64,000 nt of DNA. Source: JBCCDY01 sp039030555. GTDB lineage: Bacteria > Bacteroidota > Bacteroidia > Cytophagales > Cyclobacteriaceae. The first letter of the stretch is position 1; the number at the start of each line of letters is the position of its first letter. The translations under genes were made by a program, and so were the position numbers. The notes under the pieces are model-generated. The model saw only the letters and a program-made list of their open reading frames with translations. It made no database searches and was not told the origin of the DNA. The stretch spans positions 45,519 to 109,518 of the forward strand of contig JBCCDY010000015.1 in NCBI GenBank assembly GCA_039030555.1. The letters are read 5' to 3'. Shown here in pieces: positions 6,648 to 15,544 of this stretch.

Positions 6648-9600
6648 ATGAACAGATTGAAAACTGTATTAATAATATGTGTGATTTTTACATCCTGTGT
6701 AAGCTATAAACCATACTATGACTCAGGCGGTCAGGGCTTTGAGTCATCTGGTGAGCTCGATCACTCTATTGTATTCTATGGTGGAGCGAGTGAAATGAAT
6801 ACCGCTTTAAAAAAATCCCTGGATGTGATTAAAGCTAAAGCTAATACAATCAATGAAAACAGCACTCTCTTACTTCTTGGAAATAATGTTCCTAAATATG
6901 GGCTACCAGATTCTTCCGGACATAAATCCCGATTCAGAGCGGAAGCCGTTTTAAATGCAAACCTCGAAGTTGTAAATAACTTCCCGGGAAACACATTTGT
7001 TGTTCCGGGCTTAAATGAGTGGGCACATGGCAGAAGCGATGGGTACAATCGGGTTTTATTATTTGAAGAATATCTGGAAGATCATGCGAAAAAGGAAAAC
7101 ATTGTTGTTCCGGCCAATGCCTGCCCCGGACCTTATGAATATGAAATATCCGATGGTATAGTGCTCATTGTGATTAACACCCAGTGGTATCTTCATCTAA
7201 ACGACAAACCAGATGCAACTACGGGGTGCAATATGGAAGACGAGTTAGATTACATTGTTCAGCTCGAAGATGCCATTAGGAGGAACAGGAATAAAAAGGT
7301 GATTGTGACAGGCTACCATCCAATGTTTAGTAACGGTAAATATGGAGGTCATTTCTCTGCAAAAAGACACTTTATCCCTCCATTCTTCGGATCTCTCTAT
7401 GTTTGGTATAGATCAAAGATTGGGAGCTCAAAAGACCTGAAAGAGTTTAAATACAGATCCATGCGAAGTGGATTAAGAAAGCTGTTTGCTGAACATCCAA
7501 ACCTTATATATCTATCCGGCCACGAAGAATCACTTCAACATCATACAGAAGGGAATAGCAACTTTATTGTTAGTGGTTCCATTAGTAACAATACTCGGGT
7601 TGCAAGCGGTGAAGGAGCTTCCTTTGCTCAGGGAACTTCAGGTTATGGTAAGCTCAATTTTTATAAGAGTGGAGATGTCTATCTGGAGTTTTGGAGTACG
7701 AGCGGTCAGTCTTCTCAACTTACTTATAGTCGAAAACTGTTTAATCACATATATAATCCTGCTACTGAAGATTTAAACAGGTTTCACTCTGATCTCGATT
7801 ATACGGGACAAACAAAAGATGTCATAGCAACCACCAAACTGAATAAGTCGGGTAAGAAACCAGGACTTTTAGGAAACAATTATCGAACAGAGTGGGGACT
7901 GGAAATCAAGAATGTTCCATACTTCGATCTTGGAACAGAAAAAGGAGGTCTTGAAATCATTAAAAAAGGAGGGGGGCTCCAGACCAGATCCTTAAGGCTG
8001 GAGGCTCAGGATGGCAGGCAGTATGGGCTTAGATCCATAGAAAAGTTTGCTGAAAAGGCTGTTCCAGCTGCATTAAGAGGCACGATAGCAGGGAAAGTGG
8101 TTTCTGATCAGGTATCCGCCTCTCATCCCTATGGAGCCTTTGTAGTTCCCAAGCTTGCAGAAGCCGCAGGTGTTTACCATACCAACCCAAAGCTCGTTTA
8201 TCTTCCTGATGACCCAAGATTAGGGAAATATCAGAAAGATTTTGGTGATGGTGTGTATTTGTGTGAAGAGCGACCTGCCGGGAAGGCATGGAAGGATTTT
8301 GATGACTTTGGAAATCCCGATGAAATTGTAAGCACTTTTGAAGTTTTGGAGAAAATTAAGAAAAATGATAAACATCAAATCGATGAAGATCAGGTATTAA
8401 GGTCTAGGTTATTTGACATTTGGTTGGGTGACTGGGATAGGCACGATGATCAGTGGAGGTGGGCCAAATACAAACTGGATGATGATGTGAAACTCTACAG
8501 GCCTATTCCCAGAGACAGGGATCAGGCATTCTTCTGGTCCGATGGAACATTGATAAAACTGTTTTCCCGGAAATGGGGAATACCAAAGTTTCAGGGGTTC
8601 CATGATGAGATAAGGGATGTTTCTGGTCTTGAGTTTAATGCAAGATACTTCGATAGAACATTTCTGGTACAGAAGGATCTTGATGATTGGGTAAAAATGG
8701 CCAAAGAAATTCAGCAAGCGCTTACCGATGAGGTAATTGAAGATGCTCTAAATGACTGGCCGGAAGAAATATATAAAGTCAACGGGAAAGTTATTGAACG
8801 CAAGTTGAAGAAGAGACGTGAAGATCTGGTTAAATACGCACAGGAATTCTACCTGTTCTTATCTAAAAGGGTCGACATATTAGGAAGCAAAAAGGCGGAG
8901 CTGTTTGAAGTCAACAGATTAAATGATGAAGAAACTGAACTTAAAGTATACAGAATAAAAGAGAAGTCGGGAGAGGTTAAATTCCAGTTTTATGAAAGAG
9001 TTTTCAAAAGAAGTGAAACAAAGGAAATAAGACTTTATGGTTTCGGAGATGACGACAGGTTCGTACTTAATGGAGATGTGAAGAAAGGCATAAGAATAAG
9101 AATGATCGGAGGAAAAGGGGATGATCTTATTGAAGATAACTCTTCGGTAGGGGGTTTAGTAAAGAAGAATATTGTTTACGATGTAAAAACGGATACGAAG
9201 ATCCAGTCTTCAGGAGAGCTTAAAAACAAAACTTCGAATAGGAAGAAGGAAGTTAATAAATACAACCGTTATGCTTTCAAATACGACAAAGTATCACCGC
9301 TTTTAGCATTTGGCTTTAACGCCGATGATGGAATTTTTATTGGTGGTGGGGCTTCTTTCTTAAAACATAAGTTCCGGAAAGATCCATTTGCTGCAAGGCA
9401 CAATCTCACTATTCAGGCAGCTCCAAGGTCTGGATCATATCAGCTTAATTACAATGGAACTTTTAATCAGGTATTCGGTAAGTGGGGTTTGGAAATAGAT
9501 GGTACTATAGCCGAACCCAGCTTTGGGGACTTCTTCTATGGGTTTGGGAACAGAACTGAAAATAATGAAGACCTGACGGATGAAGATGCCCAGTTTTATA

Positions 9601-10379
9601 ATGCGCGTTACAGCCAGTGGATATTCAACCCATCCGTTTTCAGGACCATTAATAACAAGCATAAGTTCAATTTGGGAGGATTTTTCAGAACGGTTGAAAT
9701 CAGTGAGGACAATAATGATGAAGACCCCAATCGGTTTATTGTGAATTATCCTGGAATTATTGGGAGAAATGATTTATTGGATAATAGCAGGAATTATTTA
9801 GGGGCAAAGATAGACTATACGCTTGATCTTACCGACTCAAAGGGTTTTCCAACATCAGGTATTAAGTTCAACTTTTCCGGAAAGGCAGTTATACAAATTG
9901 ACGATGAAGAAAACGACTACCAATCCTTGAGTAGTGATTTATCGGCTTACTTTACATTGAAAGGATCACTTCAAACTACCTTGGCTGTACGTGTAGGGGG
10001 AGCTGCTAACTTTGGTGATTTTGAATTTTATCAGGCACCGAGACTAGGAGGGTTAACTAATCTGAGAGGTTATGGAAGAGCTCGTTTTACAGGTGACGAA
10101 TCATTCTACCAGAACAATGATATTCGTATTAAACTCTTCAAGTTTAGAACTATATTATCTCCAATAAGTGTGGGTATTATTGGTGTTTATGATGTTGGAA
10201 GGGTATGGACCGATAATTCCGATATTGAATTCGTTGATAATGATTTGAAAGACTGGCACCAGGCCTATGGTGGAGGAATTTGGTTGTCACTATTGGGTAG
10301 TGCAGTTATTTCTTCTGATTATACGGTTTCAAATGATGACGAAACTGGTTTTTACATCAGGTTCGGATTTTTATTTTAA
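6648..10379 (+). CDS. Lipoprotein with degenerate metallophosphatase domain fused to an Omp85/BamA-type barrel
   Basis: 1,243 residues from ATG 6648, which opens a lipoprotein signal (IFTSC, Cys17). Residues ~40-330 follow the calcineurin-like phosphatase fold found in related Bacteroidota proteins, but metal-site motifs are changed. GDAG becomes GGAS (45-48), GDN becomes GNN (78-80) and PGNHDW becomes PGLNEW (120-125). Only the GYHPMFSNG segment (222-230) is kept. This domain is probably not catalytic. A central domain has GDWDRHDDQW (594-603) and PRDRDQAF (621-628), reminiscent of FAM20/HipA-like kinase loops. The last ~370 residues form an outer-membrane barrel of the surface-antigen type (GFPTSGIKF, GGLTNLRGYGRARF, terminal Phe). 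Role unknown; location is the outer membrane. Its 3' end faces ppk across 17 bp. Confidence 0.8.
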   Translation: MNRLKTVLIICVIFTSCVSYKPYYDSGGQGFESSGELDHSIVFYGGASEMNTALKKSLDVIKAKANTINENSTLLLLGNNVPKYGLPDSSGHKSRFRAEAVLNANLEVVNNFPGNTFVVPGLNEWAHGRSDGYNRVLLFEEYLEDHAKKENIVVPANACPGPYEYEISDGIVLIVINTQWYLHLNDKPDATTGCNMEDELDYIVQLEDAIRRNRNKKVIVTGYHPMFSNGKYGGHFSAKRHFIPPFFGSLYVWYRSKIGSSKDLKEFKYRSMRSGLRKLFAEHPNLIYLSGHEESLQHHTEGNSNFIVSGSISNNTRVASGEGASFAQGTSGYGKLNFYKSGDVYLEFWSTSGQSSQLTYSRKLFNHIYNPATEDLNRFHSDLDYTGQTKDVIATTKLNKSGKKPGLLGNNYRTEWGLEIKNVPYFDLGTEKGGLEIIKKGGGLQTRSLRLEAQDGRQYGLRSIEKFAEKAVPAALRGTIAGKVVSDQVSASHPYGAFVVPKLAEAAGVYHTNPKLVYLPDDPRLGKYQKDFGDGVYLCEERPAGKAWKDFDDFGNPDEIVSTFEVLEKIKKNDKHQIDEDQVLRSRLFDIWLGDWDRHDDQWRWAKYKLDDDVKLYRPIPRDRDQAFFWSDGTLIKLFSRKWGIPKFQGFHDEIRDVSGLEFNARYFDRTFLVQKDLDDWVKMAKEIQQALTDEVIEDALNDWPEEIYKVNGKVIERKLKKRREDLVKYAQEFYLFLSKRVDILGSKKAELFEVNRLNDEETELKVYRIKEKSGEVKFQFYERVFKRSETKEIRLYGFGDDDRFVLNGDVKKGIRIRMIGGKGDDLIEDNSSVGGLVKKNIVYDVKTDTKIQSSGELKNKTSNRKKEVNKYNRYAFKYDKVSPLLAFGFNADDGIFIGGGASFLKHKFRKDPFAARHNLTIQAAPRSGSYQLNYNGTFNQVFGKWGLEIDGTIAEPSFGDFFYGFGNRTENNEDLTDEDAQFYNARYSQWIFNPSVFRTINNKHKFNLGGFFRTVEISEDNNDEDPNRFIVNYPGIIGRNDLLDNSRNYLGAKIDYTLDLTDSKGFPTSGIKFNFSGKAVIQIDDEENDYQSLSSDLSAYFTLKGSLQTTLAVRVGGAANFGDFEFYQAPRLGGLTNLRGYGRARFTGDESFYQNNDIRIKLFKFRTILSPISVGIIGVYDVGRVWTDNSDIEFVDNDLKDWHQAYGGGIWLSLLGSAVISSDYTVSNDDETGFYIRFGFLF

Positions 10380-10396
10380 AAAGGAAAAAACCTTAT

Positions 10397-12436
10397 CTAA
10401 TGATTATCTGCAGCCAGTAAGTTGTAGGTCTCATATTGAGATCTAATCCTTTTATCTTCAGAGTTTACGGGAATGTTGTTAAGGCTCTCATCAATCAAAA
10501 CAGCTTTAACACTGTCCTCTATTTGCAATTCAAGCAGCTTTAGAATTAGCTCTTTTATTTTCTTTTTCTTTATGGGGAACCCGACTTCAATTCTGTTGTA
10601 AAGATTCCTTTGCATCCAGTCGGCTGAAGAAAGATAAATATGATCCTTCCCACTGTTATGGAAATAGAATACTCTGGCATGTTCCAGATGGGTATCAACA
10701 AGTCTTAGCAGTTTAACATGATCAGTGAATTTTCTATTTGGCTTGAAGCAGCATATTCCCCTCACGATTATGCTAAGGTCAACGCCAGCTTCTCCAGCTT
10801 CGTGGAGTTTGTCAATAAGGTCATAGTCTTCAAGATTATTGACCTTAATGATAATACGGGCAGGCTTTCCCAACCTCTTGTTTATAATTTCACTATCGAT
10901 TAGACGAGTGAATTTCCTTTTCAGGTTATACTTGGTCACCAGAAGCTCATTTAACCCTGAAAGGGGTTGCTTTTTATAGACGTAGTCAAAAATTTGCATT
11001 ACGTCCTTCACTGTCTTTTTTCTGCTCGTAAAAAAGCCAAAATCAGAATAGACCTTTGCGGTTGATTCATTAAAATTTCCGGTACTTAAGTAGGCGTAGC
11101 CTATATCGTTTGGAATACCCTCTTTAATCACTAAGGCCATTTTAGCATGCACTTTTAAAGCGGGTAGGCTATAAATTATGGTTATTCCAACCTTCTCCAT
11201 CTGTTCTGCCCAGTAAAGATTATGCGCTTCGTCTGTTCGGGCTTTTACTTCAACGAAAACGATGATCTTTTTCCCATTATGAGCTGCGCTGATCAGCGCA
11301 TTTACGATGTAGGAGTTTCCTGCTACCCTGTATAGTGTAATCCTGATTTCCTTAACGCTTCGGTTAGTGGAAGCTTCGTTTATGAAGCGTAAAACATTAT
11401 TGTAAGAATGGTATGGGAAATGAAGTAGATGATCCTGCAGATCAATCGCATCAAAAATAGAATCAGCCTTTTCAAAAGGTTGATAGACAACCGGACTTTT
11501 ACGCTCTGTTTGAAGTCTGGGTTGATGCGGGTTCGGAAGCTGGCCAAGATCTTTTAGATTATGATACTTCCCTCTTGTAGCCAGCAGATCTTTATTTTTC
11601 AGCCCAAAAAACTTCTTCAGGAAATCAAGTAATTCGTCTGATATGGTTTCATCGTACTTGAAATTGGTGGGAAGACCATTCTGACCCTTACTGATTTCAT
11701 CCCTGATTTTTTCTATGAGATTGCCGGCAAATTCATCCTCAATATTTATCGATTCATCTTGAGTGACCCTAAAACTTTTTGCTTCAAGAATCTCGTACTC
11801 AGGGAATAGAAATTTCAGGTTAATTCGAATCAGGTCGTCTATATAAATGAAATTATGCCCATTTGTACATTTCACTTCTAAAAACCTTGGAAGCTTATCG
11901 GTTGGTATATTAACTACAGCAAAATGAACATCTTTCTTTTTTTGCAATTTAATAGCTAAATAGGAAGTCTTATCTAATGTAAAATCATTCCTTTTGGCCT
12001 CAGAAAGCACTTTGGGTTTAAGGAAGGTTAAGATCTGATACTTAAAATAGTTGATCAAAGCCTGTTCATCAGAACAGTTTTTCAGGGGTAATTCACTTTG
12101 AATAAAAATGTCCTCTTTCTCAAGTGAAGGTATAATTTCCCCATCAATTATATTTTGATATTCTTCATAGTGCAAGCTTATGATTGCCCTGACTTGATTA
12201 AGTATTTTTTTGGGATTGCTATTCAGGTAATCAGTAGTTTCCTTTTTTATCCGGGTCAGCTTTTTTAACCTCCCCAGCTCAATCCTGAAAAACTCATCCA
12301 AATTTGAAGCAAATATTGAGAGGAACTTGATCCTTTCATACAAGGGATTGGTAGCGTCTTTAGCTTCCATTAGTACTCTGTAGTTGAAGGATAACCAGCT
12401 CAATTCTTTATTGAAGTATTTGGATTTGTTTACCAT
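10397..12436 (-). CDS. ppk1: Polyphosphate kinase 1
   Basis: Reversibly polymerises the gamma phosphate of ATP into polyphosphate. It is 679 residues from ATG at 12436, a normal PPK1 length. A longer frame to 12529 would overlap the preceding cyclase gene and adds no conserved sequence. The N domain shows FNKELSWLSFNYRVL (8-22). The catalytic His is H430 in ALKVHAKMAL, and the second conserved His is H586 in LEHARVFYFHN. ITLYRVAGNS (366-375) and ADWMQRNLYNRIE also match. It follows the class III cyclase by 43 bp on the same strand, so the two probably form an operon linking a nucleotide second messenger to polyphosphate. Confidence 0.95.
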   Translation of the reverse strand: MVNKSKYFNKELSWLSFNYRVLMEAKDATNPLYERIKFLSIFASNLDEFFRIELGRLKKLTRIKKETTDYLNSNPKKILNQVRAIISLHYEEYQNIIDGEIIPSLEKEDIFIQSELPLKNCSDEQALINYFKYQILTFLKPKVLSEAKRNDFTLDKTSYLAIKLQKKKDVHFAVVNIPTDKLPRFLEVKCTNGHNFIYIDDLIRINLKFLFPEYEILEAKSFRVTQDESINIEDEFAGNLIEKIRDEISKGQNGLPTNFKYDETISDELLDFLKKFFGLKNKDLLATRGKYHNLKDLGQLPNPHQPRLQTERKSPVVYQPFEKADSIFDAIDLQDHLLHFPYHSYNNVLRFINEASTNRSVKEIRITLYRVAGNSYIVNALISAAHNGKKIIVFVEVKARTDEAHNLYWAEQMEKVGITIIYSLPALKVHAKMALVIKEGIPNDIGYAYLSTGNFNESTAKVYSDFGFFTSRKKTVKDVMQIFDYVYKKQPLSGLNELLVTKYNLKRKFTRLIDSEIINKRLGKPARIIIKVNNLEDYDLIDKLHEAGEAGVDLSIIVRGICCFKPNRKFTDHVKLLRLVDTHLEHARVFYFHNSGKDHIYLSSADWMQRNLYNRIEVGFPIKKKKIKELILKLLELQIEDSVKAVLIDESLNNIPVNSEDKRIRSQYETYNLLAADNH

Positions 12437-12479
12437 AGTAAAAGAAATTATTGACCTTGATATGGCTTTTTGCAAAGGT

Positions 12480-13541
12480 TCATAAAGGATCTCTGAATTC
12501 TTTAACAGAGTAAATTTTAACACCCTCATCTTTCCCTCTTAAAGGGAGCTTCCCAAGCGATTCAAAATGGAACACTTTAGTATCCATTTGCTCCATTAAA
12601 TCCTTAGATATCAAAAGCTCTTCTTTATACTCATTACATTTCCCCTGAATCCGGGCAGCGGTGTTCATAGTATCTCCATGATAAGCTATTTCCTTTTTAT
12701 ACTTTCCTACCTCAGTTGCCATAACAATTCCCGTATGAGCACCAGCCTTAAAGAAAGGAGTACAGCCATATTTTTCAGAATAGTATTCAGCTCTCTGTTC
12801 CAGTTGTGTTTTAAAAGCGTAAAAGGCCTTTAGGCAGTTTTGGTTTTTTATTCCATGAGGAAATTTCCATGTTATTACGGCTTCATCACCAACATACTGA
12901 TAGATCTCCGCATCAAATTCAGATATTACCCCAAGGTCATTGAAGCAATCCTGAATAAGCATACTGTACCTGACATGCCCAAGTTTTTCTGCAAGGGTTG
13001 TAGACGACCTGAGATCGATAAACATAAATATTCTCTGCTCAACGGTGGGATTATAAAATCTTCCCTGAAGGAGCTTGCCAAAATTATTTTCTCCAATCAT
13101 CAAACTAACCTGTCTGAATATGCTCAGGAGTACATCAACAGAAAGTATGTAAATGGATATGGCAAATGCCGACTTACTAAATGCCGCTAAAAAGAAGTCG
13201 ATTTTTTCACCAGTATATATTGTAACCAGCTGATGGACAATAACTATCAGGGTAAAAAATATAAGTGCAACAAACCCCAACCGTATGATTAAGATTTTTA
13301 TTATTGGAGCACGTTTATAAAGTCTTTCTTCAATTAATATCTGAACGGTACCGGAGATAAAACCTAAAAAGGGACCCACAATAATTGCGATAATAAAACT
13401 GGTAGAAAGATTCATCGGTAATGGCCCAATCGACTCTTCCGTACCTAAACCCCTAATAATACCCAGATAAAGAAATGCTATTGTCCAGCCTATACAATAA
13501 TGCTTTATTATTTTCCATCTACGCTTTAAGAGTATGCTCAT
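12480..13541 (-). CDS. Membrane-bound class III adenylate/guanylate cyclase
   Basis: 353 residues. About four membrane segments occupy the first ~150 residues. The catalytic domain (~168-350) has the two metal aspartates D176 (FIDLRSSTT) and D219 (YVGDEAVITW). It also has the transition-state segment HGDTMNTAARIQG (288-300), with N293 and R297. An active enzyme is therefore expected; whether ATP or another nucleotide is used cannot be read safely. It is upstream of ppk1 in a likely operon. The 334-bp upstream gap holds a 5-4-5 box at 13851. It could supply a ligand to nearby Crp/Fnr-fold proteins, but those lack a clear cAMP pocket. Confidence 0.88.
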   Translation of the reverse strand: MSILLKRRWKIIKHYCIGWTIAFLYLGIIRGLGTEESIGPLPMNLSTSFIIAIIVGPFLGFISGTVQILIEERLYKRAPIIKILIIRLGFVALIFFTLIVIVHQLVTIYTGEKIDFFLAAFSKSAFAISIYILSVDVLLSIFRQVSLMIGENNFGKLLQGRFYNPTVEQRIFMFIDLRSSTTLAEKLGHVRYSMLIQDCFNDLGVISEFDAEIYQYVGDEAVITWKFPHGIKNQNCLKAFYAFKTQLEQRAEYYSEKYGCTPFFKAGAHTGIVMATEVGKYKKEIAYHGDTMNTAARIQGKCNEYKEELLISKDLMEQMDTKVFHFESLGKLPLRGKDEGVKIYSVKEFRDPL

Positions 13542-13875
13542 GCTGTTAAGTCATTAAGTACTTAGTCATTTTACTTTTTAATCCGGATTTGAGTCAGTTT
13601 AATCCTAAAATCTTCTGAGTGACTTCAGTATTGTATTTCATCCAAAGTCCTGATAGGCTTTTCGAACTCTCTCTGATAGCAGATAAACCTCGGATAAGTA
13701 TTTTATTTTATCTATTTTGAAGGGATAGAAGGACTTAGAGCTATTTTTTAAACAAATTTTATTCGTACTCATTTTCTTGAGCTTTACTTAAAATCGAAGG
13801 ATTCGTACTTAATAATCCTACTAAAGTCACTCTCAAAAAATGGTAATGCATTAACCTGGATTAATATTCGTGTGA
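13542..13875. other. Intergenic region upstream of the cyclase operon
   Basis: 334 bp with no coding frame. The only recognisable element is the palindromic box at 13851-13864, next to the stop of the neighbouring Crp/Fnr gene. Confidence 0.6.
13851..13864. promoter_or_regulatory. 5-4-5 palindromic box TTAAC-CTGG-ATTAA
   Basis: Imperfect copy of the local motif, 310 bp upstream of the cyclase start and just past the 3' end of a Crp/Fnr gene. The distance is long for an operator of the cyclase, so its target is uncertain. Confidence 0.4.
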
Positions 13876-14478
13876 TTATTTGCCAGTCCCTTTTTTCCCT
13901 GATTTATCGGTTCTAAGTTTTTGTGTTTTTATTTTGCTTAGAGCTTCAGGCGTGATTCCCAGATAGGATGCGATCATTTTCTGGGGTACCCTAAACAATA
14001 TTTGCGGATATGTGGCCTTAAAGTGCTCATAGCGTTCTATAGCCGAAGCGCTCATCATCATAAGCACTCTGTTTTGTAAAACAGACAATCTCCTCAAAAG
14101 ATTTTCAATCACTCTGGTTTTCAACTGAGGAGATACAATTGATTGATAAAGAATATTAGTATTAATTATTTCTACTTCACTTTTCTCTAAAGCATCTATA
14201 AAAAGCTCTGTTATTACTGAATTTTGAATCTCATTAGAGTCGTGAATTATCCAACCCTCTGGTGCAAACATAAAAATATGTTCTTTTCCATCGCTATCAA
14301 TAATGTAGCTACGGAGTAATCCTTTTTTTACAAAATAAATTCTGGGTGTTTGATCTCTACTTTTTTGCAGAATTTCCCTTTTCGCAAAGCTCTTAGTGAT
14401 AATGTAGTTTTTATAGATTTTTAAATCTTCTTCTGTATAATTATGGTTATTGGCAATAAGATCAAAAATAGAATTCAA
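13876..14478 (-). CDS. Crp/Fnr-family regulator (subfamily A)
   Basis: 200 residues: a beta roll (KREILQKSRDQTPRIYFVKK, then GLLRSYIIDSDGKEHIFMF) and a C-terminal helix-turn-helix QKMIASYLGITPEALSK (~167-183). There are no cysteines, so it is not an Fe-S FNR type, and there is no cAMP phosphate-binding cassette. It is closely related to the genes at 14905-15399 and 29680-30162. All three share the frame LRSY.ID..GKE.IFMFA.EGW and SA.SAIERY. It diverges from the first of these across a 426-bp region with two perfect palindromes, suggesting mutual or auto-regulation. Confidence 0.87.
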   Translation of the reverse strand: MNSIFDLIANNHNYTEEDLKIYKNYIITKSFAKREILQKSRDQTPRIYFVKKGLLRSYIIDSDGKEHIFMFAPEGWIIHDSNEIQNSVITELFIDALEKSEVEIINTNILYQSIVSPQLKTRVIENLLRRLSVLQNRVLMMMSASAIERYEHFKATYPQILFRVPQKMIASYLGITPEALSKIKTQKLRTDKSGKKGTGK

Positions 14479-14708
14479 GTGGGTTGTTTTTTGGTTTAAT
14501 GGAAATTTGGCTCACAATTGATATGAAATAATCAACTGTCATTATCGAAAATGATGTAGGATTGAGAAGAACTAACTGTGAAAAAGTTCTTTACCGGGTA
14601 GAAAGGACAGGCTTAAGCTCTCATTTGTGAAAAACATATTTTTCTGTATTTCGTCCATCACTTTATCTTTTGTGGGGAACAAAGTTATTTTTGGAAACCC
14701 ACAATTCC

Positions 14709-14724
14709 CTTGAATTAATTCAAG
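14709..14724. promoter_or_regulatory. 16-bp perfect palindrome CTTGAATTAATTCAAG
   Basis: Reads as TTGAA-TTAA-TTCAA with one more pair outside. The 5-4-5 geometry is that of an FNR-type operator, with half sites one base from canonical TTGAT/ATCAA. It lies between two divergent Crp/Fnr genes. Confidence 0.5.
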
Positions 14725-14782
14725 AGAGGGATTTTTATGATCAATCAACCATACGTATCTCCAAGCGTATTAGAAGTAAGGT

Positions 14783-14800
14783 TCTTAATCTAGATTAAGA
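14783..14800. promoter_or_regulatory. 18-bp perfect palindrome TCTTAATCTAGATTAAGA
   Basis: The core TTAAT-CTAG-ATTAA (14785-14798) is the ideal form of the local motif. It ends 104 bp before the start of the Crp/Fnr gene at 14905, suggesting autoregulation or cross-regulation. Confidence 0.6.
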
Positions 14801-14904
14801 GTACTATGTAAGATCTTTACCACATTGCTTTTTAAAGAATAAATGAATAAGCTCTATTTGAGCATCATCTGCTCCATTTCGGGAGTGGAAATAAGAAACT
14901 TTGT

Positions 14905-15399
14905 ATGCTGGAAACCGATTCAAAGAAAATATCAGTAAAAAAGGGCGAAATTATTCAATATAGAGGAACCTTGAACTCGAAGGTTTATACAGTAGAGAAA
15001 GGACTTTTAAGAAGCTACTCCATAGATAAAAAGGGAAAAGAATATATTTTCATGTTTGCTTCCGAAGGCTGGAAAATAGCAGATAGTAAAGGCCCGAACG
15101 AACCTTGTGAATTGTATATAGATGCCCTTGAAGATTCAGTTGTAAGTGTTATTGAAAAAACCAGAGACTCTCTTGAGCTAATGATAGAAACAGTGGTTCA
15201 TTGCGTCTCCTTAATGCAGGATAGGGTTATGGCGTTAATGAGTTCATCAGCTATCGAACGCTATGATCATTTTATTAAAACATACCCTCAAATTACCAAA
15301 AGAGTCTCACAAAAAATGATCGCATCCTATCTGGGAATTACTCCTGAGGCTTTAAGTAAGGTCAAGAACCAACGGGTTAAAGAACAGGATAGTCAATAA
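14905..15399 (+). CDS. Crp/Fnr-family regulator, short N-terminus (subfamily A)
   Basis: 164 residues, shorter than the usual ~190 because the first helices of the beta-roll domain are absent. It begins almost at the first strand (VKKGEIIQYRGTLNSKVYTV). It keeps LLRSYSIDKKGKEYIFMFASEG, SSSAIERYDHF, and the helix-turn-helix QKMIASYLGITPEALSK (~136-152). It is a near relative of the genes at 13876 and 29680, and most like the latter (also short, 160 residues). A perfect 18-bp palindrome lies upstream. The SDR gene follows 145 bp downstream on the same strand and may be a target. Confidence 0.87.
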   Translation: MLETDSKKISVKKGEIIQYRGTLNSKVYTVEKGLLRSYSIDKKGKEYIFMFASEGWKIADSKGPNEPCELYIDALEDSVVSVIEKTRDSLELMIETVVHCVSLMQDRVMALMSSSAIERYDHFIKTYPQITKRVSQKMIASYLGITPEALSKVKNQRVKEQDSQ

Positions 15400-15407
15400 C
15401 ATGGTAA

Positions 15408-15421
15408 TTAATTTAGATTAT
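15408..15421. promoter_or_regulatory. Weak 5-4-5 box TTAAT-TTAG-ATTAT
   Basis: One mismatch in the right half site. It lies 124 bp before the SDR start, between that gene and a Crp/Fnr gene. It is listed because of its position; alone it would be unconvincing. Confidence 0.3.
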
Positions 15422-15544
15422 TGGGAAGAGATTAATGTGTTCATATTATTGACACACTGGTATCTAGTTTAAAAGAAGGAAAGTCTGTTTTCTGGCTCGA
15501 TTTAAAGCTAGCTCCAGAGCTTGAAAACCTTTTAATCGAATAGT

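Larger units (their letters stand above)
14479..14904. other. Divergent regulatory region between two Crp/Fnr paralogues
   Basis: 426 bp without a coding frame. It holds TTGAT-N8-ATCAA (14518-14535) near the minus-strand gene, a 16-bp palindrome at 14709-14724, and an 18-bp palindrome at 14783-14800. Confidence 0.6.

Noticed and set aside
12480..13541. Reading the class III cyclase as the PycC partner of the HD-PycTM protein
   Set aside because: It is 15 kb away, has N-terminal membrane segments, and is paired with ppk1.
15433..15543. Open stretch encoding about 35 hydrophobic/charged residues just before the SDR gene
   Set aside because: It follows a stop directly, has no usable start codon and no recognisable relative; at most a gene remnant.
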